Origin: an uncultured Lachnospiraceae bacterium
GTDB taxonomy: Bacteria > Bacillota_A > Clostridia > Lachnospirales > Lachnospiraceae
Assembly (NCBI GenBank): GCA_947564305.1
Contig: CANOBT010000103.1
Coordinates: forward strand, 1-19,628
Direction: 5' to 3'
DNA: 19,628 bases
A model generated the notes under the pieces. That model was not told the DNA's origin. It ran no database searches and saw only the letters and a list, made by a program, of their open reading frames with translations. This document shows positions 14,863 through 19,628 of the stretch, piece after piece; within the stretch, counting starts at the first letter, position 1; each line of letters opens with the position of its first letter. Made by a program: the position numbers and the translations under genes.

Positions 14863-16230
14863 TCAACTTGCGGATAGCACCATCATATCTTTAGTCTCCC
14901 ACTTAATCTGCATAAAATCTTCCCCACTTTTCAATCCCTTGTTCTCTAACTGAATTATAATTTCATGTGCATCCTGCGGCGTAATCAGATAAAAATATTT
15001 GTCCCATTCGTCCATATTTCCTGACCATACCACCGTCACTCCTCCCACCTGAATTCCATCTTTCTCAATATCATTGTCTACAATAAAGGCAACAGGAAAT
15101 TCCTGTTCCTGTACTACCTTCTGACACATGCCTCCAGCTCCGAATAAGACAATTTGTTTCTCCTGTTCCAGCACATATCTGATAGACGGGTAACTGTATG
15201 CATAAATAATCTCTGCAATCATTTTCACTAATAGATTCTGGTAGTTTTGCGATACTCTGTCTGCATCCATCTTTGCATATGGATAATCAATCTTATCAGA
15301 AAAAAGCTTTTCTCTGTTTAAATAACGTTTTGCAACAGCTTTATTCTCTTCACTATAAAAGTCTAATATTTTTTCCCTATCTTTCGGGCTTAGCTGAAAT
15401 CCCCCTTCATTACAGTATGTCAATCCCATTTCACTATAAAGACAATCAACAAATTCTTTTATAGCATCTGGATATCTCCCGAAAGCATTGTTCAATTTTC
15501 TTTTCACTTCTGTATCCATAGGGGATAACGACACATTTACACGTTTATTTTCTTGAAGTTCTCTATAACATATTTTGATAACCTGTTCCGCAAAATGTCT
15601 ACATAAACCATATTCACAAGCATCTTCATAGGTATATACAGCCATATTTTCCTTACCTACAATTTCTTCAAATTCTCTCAAATATGTATCATATTCATAA
15701 AACGTAATTTTGTGTTCCAGACAGTATCCACAATAGTCTCCCATTGACATGCTACTCACTCTTTGAGAATCACTTCTTTTATAAATATCCTTAAAAGCTT
15801 TAATTTTCTGTGTTCGATGGGATTCCATATGCATATCCTGACGGCGAAGATATACAACGCATTTGATTCTGTGTGCCCTAAACCTGCTTTTCAAACACGC
15901 CATATAGTCTTTTCCAGCAGCATCTGCAAAGATTGCTTCATCTGAAAGAATCACATTGCTTTTCGATAAATCAACTTCCAGCCGTTTCAAAAAATCTTCC
16001 CATTTCTTCTTTTCAAAATTATCCCCCTTTTTCTCTCCATGTAGAAACGTATACATCATCCCGTTTATAAATTTCCCGCTTTCTTGTACTCTTTCACTCA
16101 AAAAAGAATTATTATAATCTGCATACCTATATCCATGTTTCCGCAAAATATTTTCATTGCTAGCCAAAAATTTCTGTATCGAAGATGACCCTGCTTTACA
16201 CATTCCTATATGAATAATCAATTCTGACAT
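14863..16230 (-). CDS. Sulfotransferase-like protein with C-terminal Rossmann-like module
   Basis: 455 residues. The N-terminus HIGMCKAGSSSIQKFL (7-22) matches the PAPS-binding 5'-phosphosulfate loop of bacterial sulfotransferases (usual form HIG..KTGTTS.Q), with K12 at the key position. YLRRQD (127-132) and S137, eight residues after R129, fit the 3'-phosphate motif. Residues about 359-455 form a second domain (loop FGAGGMC, FIVDND, GIQVGGVTV) of the kind fused to both GT2 enzymes here. It would sulfate a sugar of the glycan in the cytoplasm before export, or may be a non-sulfating relative, since such proteins are often misnamed. No PAPS-making genes are in the window. The gene is A/T-richer than the heptose genes. 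The ribosome site AAGGAAG lies somewhat far (about 11 bases) from the ATG. Confidence 0.75.
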   Translation of the reverse strand: MSELIIHIGMCKAGSSSIQKFLASNENILRKHGYRYADYNNSFLSERVQESGKFINGMMYTFLHGEKKGDNFEKKKWEDFLKRLEVDLSKSNVILSDEAIFADAAGKDYMACLKSRFRAHRIKCVVYLRRQDMHMESHRTQKIKAFKDIYKRSDSQRVSSMSMGDYCGYCLEHKITFYEYDTYLREFEEIVGKENMAVYTYEDACEYGLCRHFAEQVIKICYRELQENKRVNVSLSPMDTEVKRKLNNAFGRYPDAIKEFVDCLYSEMGLTYCNEGGFQLSPKDREKILDFYSEENKAVAKRYLNREKLFSDKIDYPYAKMDADRVSQNYQNLLVKMIAEIIYAYSYPSIRYVLEQEKQIVLFGAGGMCQKVVQEQEFPVAFIVDNDIEKDGIQVGGVTVVWSGNMDEWDKYFYLITPQDAHEIIIQLENKGLKSGEDFMQIKWETKDMMVLSAS

Positions 16231-16290
16231 TATTTTCCAATCTTCCTTTCAATATCTCTCGATTACAACTATTTAAAAATCCCAAATCAG

Positions 16291-17439
16291 CTATCCTTTT
16301 ATAAGTACCGACACAAAATCCTTTATGTCAAGTCTATTATTTTCCATAATCACCTCAGGATTATGTCTTCTAATATCTTGCATAATTATTCGTCGATCGA
16401 ACTTGGGTTTTAACCACTCCGAAACAATTTCAATGCTATAATCCCAGGTATCTACAATATATCCATTTGCGTCAATTTGTAATAAATTACCATCGCTCAC
16501 TATGATCAATCGACGATTCTGACCATGCTCCGAACATATTTTCCTCATATAATATTGAAATCTTGTCGAACGTCCATGTGGAAATTTATAAATCTCCATA
16601 TAATCGTCTTTACTGTAAACCTTCAGGCATCGAACCATACCTCGATCTACTATTTCTCCATTTGAAGAACTTCCACTGCCATAGCGGCAGGTAAACAGCA
16701 AAACACCATCGTTAATCAACATTCCGCCCAAAAATTGATCTTCCGGAAACGGAAGTATAATCTGTCTATGAGTATTCATACGAAGATCAATAACCTGAAC
16801 ATTATTCTCTTCGCGTGGAATTAAATATACAATTGGACCATTTTGAATCAGAGAGGAATACTCCCAACCATCTCCCTCAGCACTCTTCCACAAATGTTCA
16901 GCTTGCTTTTTTTTTAGATCGAACAAAGAAATTACGTTGCCATGTATCGACACAAAATGCAATTTATTTTCCCATATATAAGCTCCAATACATTTCTCTC
17001 CTGGAATCACATGAGGGAATTCTTCTATCGAATGTTTTTTTAAATCCACCATTACCATTGTGTTAAGCCTATGTCCACAGGGAATCAAAATAAGTTTGTC
17101 ACCTTCAAAAGACAAATAATCTACAAAAGCATGTTCATTTGCATAATCATGCCCTCTCACTTCAAAATACTCCTCATCATAACTGTCCAAATTCACACAT
17201 ACCAGCCTTCGCGCCCCCCAGGGAATAAACCATGCATAGCTTTCATAAAGAAAAGCATCTATATGACACATTCCTCGGCTGATTTCTACCGTAAATTGCT
17301 TTATAAATGTCGTCGTTCCTTTTTCTATATCGAAGCAAAATAGGCATCCTGTGGGATTAAATGATGAAAAATAAACTTTTCCTTTGTATTCAACTCCTGC
17401 ATTTCCCTCTACATACATAACATCCGATTTCTCTTGCAT
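16291..17439 (-). CDS. Cytoplasmic beta-propeller-like protein of unknown function
   Basis: 382 residues, no signal peptide, no membrane helix. I do not recognise a named family. About six to seven degenerate units of 45-50 residues repeat the pattern: short strand, hydrophobic strand, turn, then a 'V-D-L' strand. Examples are KVYFSS...LFCFDIEKGT, KLILIP...MVMVDLKKHS, KLHFVS...ISLFDLKKKQ, IVYLIP...VQVIDLRMNT and LIIVSD...LLQIDANG, which strongly suggests a beta propeller. It is the first gene of the glycan operon after the hairpin at 17498-17526 and lies 60 bases from the sulfotransferase-like gene. It may bind sugars or organise the transferases, but that is a guess. A/T-rich like its downstream neighbour. 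A second ATG at codon 8 is a possible alternative start. Confidence 0.7.
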   Translation of the reverse strand: MQEKSDVMYVEGNAGVEYKGKVYFSSFNPTGCLFCFDIEKGTTTFIKQFTVEISRGMCHIDAFLYESYAWFIPWGARRLVCVNLDSYDEEYFEVRGHDYANEHAFVDYLSFEGDKLILIPCGHRLNTMVMVDLKKHSIEEFPHVIPGEKCIGAYIWENKLHFVSIHGNVISLFDLKKKQAEHLWKSAEGDGWEYSSLIQNGPIVYLIPREENNVQVIDLRMNTHRQIILPFPEDQFLGGMLINDGVLLFTCRYGSGSSSNGEIVDRGMVRCLKVYSKDDYMEIYKFPHGRSTRFQYYMRKICSEHGQNRRLIIVSDGNLLQIDANGYIVDTWDYSIEIVSEWLKPKFDRRIIMQDIRRHNPEVIMENNRLDIKDFVSVLIKG

Positions 17440-17479
17440 ATATCTTCTACCTTTTCGTTCACTCTACATTAGCCACAAT

Positions 17480-17509
17480 CTTATATACAAAACTTCAGGC
17501 CGACAGCAA
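17480..17509 (-). promoter_or_regulatory. Weak candidate promoter for the glycan operon
   Basis: On the minus strand TATAAG (17485-17480) is a 5/6 match to the -10 box, with TTGCTG (17509-17504) 18 bases upstream as a poor -35 box that falls inside the terminator hairpin. The start site would be near 17473, giving a 5' leader of about 35 bases before ATG 17439. It is offered because a promoter is expected between the terminator and the first glycan gene, and this is the best match in the 58 bases available. Confidence 0.25.
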
Positions 17510-17526
17510 AACGTCAGCCATCGGCC
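17498..17526 (-). terminator. Intrinsic-type hairpin terminator after the surface operon
   Basis: Arms 17517-17526 and 17498-17507 (minus strand GGCCGATGGC and GCTGTCGGCC) pair over ten base pairs with two G-T wobbles around a nine-base loop. It starts 24 bases after the stop of the 363-residue secreted protein. The following tract TGAAGTTTTG is only moderately T-rich, so termination may be partial and could let some transcription enter the glycan operon. Confidence 0.65.
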
Positions 17527-17550
17527 CAAAATTTCTTATCACATATAAAC

Positions 17551-18642
17551 TTATTTTGTAATTGTCAATTCCACTACAACCGAAACATCATTATCGAAGG
17601 TAACTTTAATATATTTTTTAGTCCCAACAGCTGGTGCTGGAAACTTTCCAGCCGGGAAAGTAATGGTATTTCCGTTGATTGTACAAGCGCTAGTCTGATC
17701 ATCGTTAACTTCTGTTTCACTCGAACCACTCTTTACACTCGTAATGGACGTTGCTGCACTGTCACCTGAGCCAAAGTCTGTAACAATATCAAATGTTGTA
17801 GTTCTATCGTAATTATACTGCTTTACTTCAATACTCGGAGCTACATCCGGAACATCTTTATACTCAACCTGGTCACTCGCATCAACCGTTGCACCATCAG
17901 CAGCTTTAGCATACGCCCATGTTACATCAACTGTCGGAGCTGTTGTACCTTCAGGTATCGCAAGCTTACTTACAGCGCCTGTCATACTGATATCGATTGC
18001 TTTCCATGTTGTAGCGTCAGCTTTCTTCTGGTATACATACTTGTTGTTCTCATCTACTGTAACTTCAAAGTTTCCTGGCGTACCTGCAATTGTTTTTGTA
18101 ATTGTTGCTTCTGTTCCGGATACAACACTTGGAGTGCCTTTACCTACTGCCAGGCCGAGATAAAGTTCCGGTGTACCTGTTGCTGCAGGAGTTGAAGAAG
18201 CAGCGAGTGTGATATCCTTTCCACCTGCAGATGCTGTTGTCTTAACCTTTACGGTAAGAGTTACATCGCAACTGCCGTCATTAATCGCCTTGAGCGTATT
18301 GCTCGTGTTCGCATAAGTCTTGTCAGCTGTCTGGAAATATACCCCCGTGTCACTGTCTGCTGCCGGGAATACGGAACCTTCCGGATACTTCTTTCCGCTG
18401 GTCTCCTGAATCAGACGCTCCGGGTCCATCGTGTACGCAAACGGTGAAGAGTCCGCCGGAACTACAGGAAGGATCATACTCTCAACTACCTTCTCCAAAT
18501 GTCCTTCACTTGTACCGGATCCTGATGTGCCGCCTGACTTGGAAGCTGCGTCACCTCCTGCATCCGCAGCAAATGCGGTGAGCGTACTGCCCATCACCAT
18601 GGTTGTTACAAGAATTGCCGTCATTAATTTTTTCTTGCACAT
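17551..18642 (-). CDS. Abundant-type secreted surface protein, beta-sandwich repeats
   Basis: 363 residues. A clear signal peptide: KKK, hydrophobic core AILVTTMVMGSTLTAF, cleavage motif AFA|A after residue 25. The mature protein starts with a Gly/Ser/Thr-rich linker (about 28-45) followed by Thr/Ala/Val-rich beta-sandwich-like segments. One unit (GAVSKLA...APTVDVTW, in the region of residues 210-250) resembles the visible part of the edge protein at 19228-19628. No LPXTG, SLH, WxL or membrane anchor is visible, so attachment must be by partners or polymerisation. It is Ser/Thr-rich and a plausible O-glycan carrier. The ribosome site AAGGAGGA eight bases before the ATG is near perfect and suggests high expression. 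It resembles uncharacterised secreted proteins of Lachnospiraceae as I recall them; no enzyme motif is present. Confidence 0.8.
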   Translation of the reverse strand: MCKKKLMTAILVTTMVMGSTLTAFAADAGGDAASKSGGTSGSGTSEGHLEKVVESMILPVVPADSSPFAYTMDPERLIQETSGKKYPEGSVFPAADSDTGVYFQTADKTYANTSNTLKAINDGSCDVTLTVKVKTTASAGGKDITLAASSTPAATGTPELYLGLAVGKGTPSVVSGTEATITKTIAGTPGNFEVTVDENNKYVYQKKADATTWKAIDISMTGAVSKLAIPEGTTAPTVDVTWAYAKAADGATVDASDQVEYKDVPDVAPSIEVKQYNYDRTTTFDIVTDFGSGDSAATSITSVKSGSSETEVNDDQTSACTINGNTITFPAGKFPAPAVGTKKYIKVTFDNDVSVVVELTITK

Positions 18643-18650
18643 AATTTTTT

Positions 18651-18658
18651 TCCTCCTT
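18651..18658 (-). promoter_or_regulatory. Strong Shine-Dalgarno site of the secreted protein gene
   Basis: AAGGAGGA lies eight bases before ATG 18642, followed by an A-rich spacer. It fixes the start and suggests strong translation relative to the modest sites of the glycan genes. Confidence 0.85.
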
Positions 18659-18683
18659 GATAAATTTATTATGTAATCCGCAC

Positions 18684-18690
18684 CCTCCTT
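18684..18690 (-). promoter_or_regulatory. Second Shine-Dalgarno-like AAGGAGG in the leader
   Basis: A second AAGGAGG sits about 30 bases upstream of the real ribosome site in the 68-base gap between the membrane protein stop and ATG 18642. No good start codon follows it at normal spacing (a GTG two bases away is too close and opens only a few codons). It may be a standby ribosome site or a leftover of an older start. Confidence 0.4.
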
Positions 18691-18710
18691 GTACGGTAAT
18701 TACCCTGTAA

Positions 18711-19238
18711 CTACTTTTCTACTACTATTTTGAAGCCTACACGGAGTGTACTCAGCGTATTCTGCTCTTCATCTATCAGGTGATAGACCATAACGCAATC
18801 ATGCGTACCTTTCTTTAGCGGCTTATCAAGCGCGATATTTTCCATCTCACTTCCTCTGGGAATTACCGGTGATTCAAGAATCGATTCTGATTCGTCATCC
18901 GCTAAAAACACATCGAAATACACATCATTCGTATTTTCTTCCACATTCCTGACAAAAGCATCCTCCGAAGCCGCATCCCCCGTTTTAAAATGCCATTCCA
19001 TGGGCATTTCAACATTGTAGTAGCCCGGCTCCACATATTTCTGGTTTATCATCTCATCAGTTACTTTTTCCACATTATCCTTATTTACTACAACGTTCCT
19101 TTTGGGTTCATCTTCTTTCCCCCTAAGAAGCAAAAACACAAGAACCGCAAGAAGTATAATAATTATCACCATACCCGCAATAATTATCTTTTTATTATTA
19201 TCTTTCCGTTTTTTCCCTGCCGCTTTACTACTCACCAA
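18711..19238 (-). CDS. Single-pass membrane protein with extracytoplasmic beta domain
   Basis: About 175 residues from TTG 19238, or one codon less from GTG 19235; both follow a GGAGG site, and no ATG is available. A lysine-rich cytoplasmic start (KAAGKKRKDNNKK) precedes one membrane helix (about 18-38, AGMVIIIILLAVLVFLLL); by the positive-inside rule the C-terminal part faces outside. That part (about 60-175) has YVEPGYYNVEMPMEWHF, DVYFDVFLAD, SPVIPRGSEMENIALDKPL and a final TLRVGFKIVV strand, reading as one beta-sandwich domain. It overlaps the upstream surface gene by 8-11 bases, and the secreted protein gene follows, so the three probably work together, for example as anchor or assembly factor. 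The family is not named with confidence. Confidence 0.75.
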   Translation of the reverse strand: MVSSKAAGKKRKDNNKKIIIAGMVIIIILLAVLVFLLLRGKEDEPKRNVVVNKDNVEKVTDEMINQKYVEPGYYNVEMPMEWHFKTGDAASEDAFVRNVEENTNDVYFDVFLADDESESILESPVIPRGSEMENIALDKPLKKGTHDCVMVYHLIDEEQNTLSTLRVGFKIVVEK

Positions 19239-19628
19239 CCACTACCTCCGTATCTATATCCTCTTTTTCTTCTTCATCAGATCCATTCTGATCAGCTAAT
19301 TCCTCTTTGCTTTCATCATTATCAGCCGCCTTGCCCTGCTCGCTTCCGCCTTCATCCGCAGTTGCTTCCGGTTGTTCTTGTTTCGTTCCCGCATCATCCA
19401 GAGCTTTGTCTGCCCGCGGTATCTCTTCCTGATCTTTTTGTTTATCTTCCTGTTCCGAATCCTTCTGTTCGTTTACTATCTTTTTTCCATTAAATATAGC
19501 GTCTTTCCTTAATGCAGGATTTTCCTTCGGCAAGACCTTCCATGTTACCACTATCTCTGGAACAGCTTTTGTAAAAGCAGACCAATCACCTTTTTCATTG
19601 GCCGCTCCGATAAGCTGAAATGAATAGT
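19228..19628 (-). CDS. Partial surface protein, C-terminal end with acidic tail (cut at right edge)
   Basis: The frame is open from the right window edge to TAG 19228-19230, about 132 residues; the true start lies outside, and a GTG near 19551 is an internal valine codon. The first 30 visible residues (SFQLIGAANEKGDWSAF...PEIVVTWKV) look like the end of a beta-sandwich surface domain and resemble a unit of the 363-residue secreted protein. From about residue 55 the rest is a very acidic, Gln/Asp/Glu/Ser-rich stretch with almost no hydrophobic residues, expected to be disordered. No anchor signal follows. It is the first visible gene of the surface operon and is translationally coupled to the membrane protein gene. 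Confidence 0.75.
   Translation of the reverse strand, partial: YSFQLIGAANEKGDWSAFTKAVPEIVVTWKVLPKENPALRKDAIFNGKKIVNEQKDSEQEDKQKDQEEIPRADKALDDAGTKQEQPEATADEGGSEQGKAADNDESKEELADQNGSDEEEKEDIDTEVVVGE

Noticed and set aside
14850..14866. Perfect TTGACA (14866-14861) and TATAAT (14855-14850) on the minus strand upstream of the second GT2 gene
   Set aside because: The two boxes are only five bases apart instead of about 17, and no acceptable -10 lies at proper distance from the TTGACA, so this is not a credible sigma-A promoter.
18695..18704. Ten-base palindrome GGTAATTACC in the leader of the secreted protein gene
   Set aside because: It does not extend beyond ten bases, has no loop for a hairpin and is not repeated elsewhere as far as I can see; too short to call an operator.
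18990..19493. Plus-strand open frame of 167 codons opposite the membrane protein and acidic-tail genes
   Set aside because: It is an antisense shadow of A/G-rich coding sequence with low-complexity Phe/Pro/His/Leu content and no domain pattern; other long plus-strand frames in the window (for example 6130-6603 and 11128-11565) are likewise opposite conserved genes.
19549..19551. GTG as start of a 107-residue gene
   Set aside because: The same frame stays open upstream to the window edge and encodes a continuing beta-domain pattern, so the GTG is an internal valine codon.
1..19628. CRISPR arrays, tRNA/rRNA genes, insertion sequences, prophage genes or toxin-antitoxin pairs
   Set aside because: No regular direct repeats, no tRNA-like cloverleaf, and no transposase, integrase or other mobile-element motif was seen by eye on either strand.

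Overview
The window looks like a piece of a Gram-positive anaerobe chromosome, most likely class Clostridia (Lachnospiraceae-like). The evidence is moderate-to-low GC, strong AGGAGG-type ribosome sites, ATG/GTG/TTG starts, a Gram-positive-type secreted surface protein, and a long one-direction glycan operon. Everything is on the minus strand, so transcription runs from high to low coordinates. No tRNA, rRNA, CRISPR, insertion sequence or phage gene was seen, and no intergenic gap exceeds about 110 bases.

Region A (about 17.5-19.6 kb, right end) is a cell-surface operon. It holds the 3' end of a surface-domain protein with a very acidic tail (cut by the window edge), a single-pass membrane protein with an extracytoplasmic domain, and a 363-residue secreted protein with a strong ribosome site. 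It ends at a GC-rich hairpin at 17498-17526. The edge protein and the 363-residue protein appear to share one beta-sandwich-like unit.

Region B (about 17.4 kb down to base 1) is a run of 18 genes with stop/start overlaps or short gaps, almost surely one transcription unit, for making and assembling a surface glycan. In transcription order: a cytoplasmic beta-propeller-like protein; a sulfotransferase-like protein; a GT2 glycosyltransferase; the heptose-7-phosphate kinase HddA; a split transketolase pair; a B12-binding-type radical SAM enzyme; an Fcl/WcaG-like epimerase-reductase; a GDP-mannose-4,6-dehydratase-like enzyme; a DegT-fold enzyme with histidine in place of the PLP lysine (ColD/RfbH type); an HddC-GmhB fusion; GmhA; a second GT2 paralogue; a small Rossmann-like protein; a DUF4422 protein; an Rpe/AlsE-like 3-epimerase; an IspD/TarI-like cytidylyltransferase; and the start of a Rossmann plus left-handed-beta-helix (NeuD/PglD-like) transferase that runs off the left edge.

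Together these encode every step from sedoheptulose 7-phosphate to GDP-D-glycero-alpha-D-manno-heptose. The transketolase pair and 3-epimerase may feed it. Three further enzymes could convert the nucleotide sugar to a 3,6-dideoxy sugar. The most interesting inference is a GDP-3,6-dideoxy-heptose (colitose-like) branch in a Gram-positive, next to an abundant surface protein that could carry the glycan. A second theme is a Rossmann-like module resembling the PglD N-domain that recurs in five proteins of this operon. No flippase, polymerase, ABC exporter or priming transferase is visible, so the cluster continues beyond the left edge.
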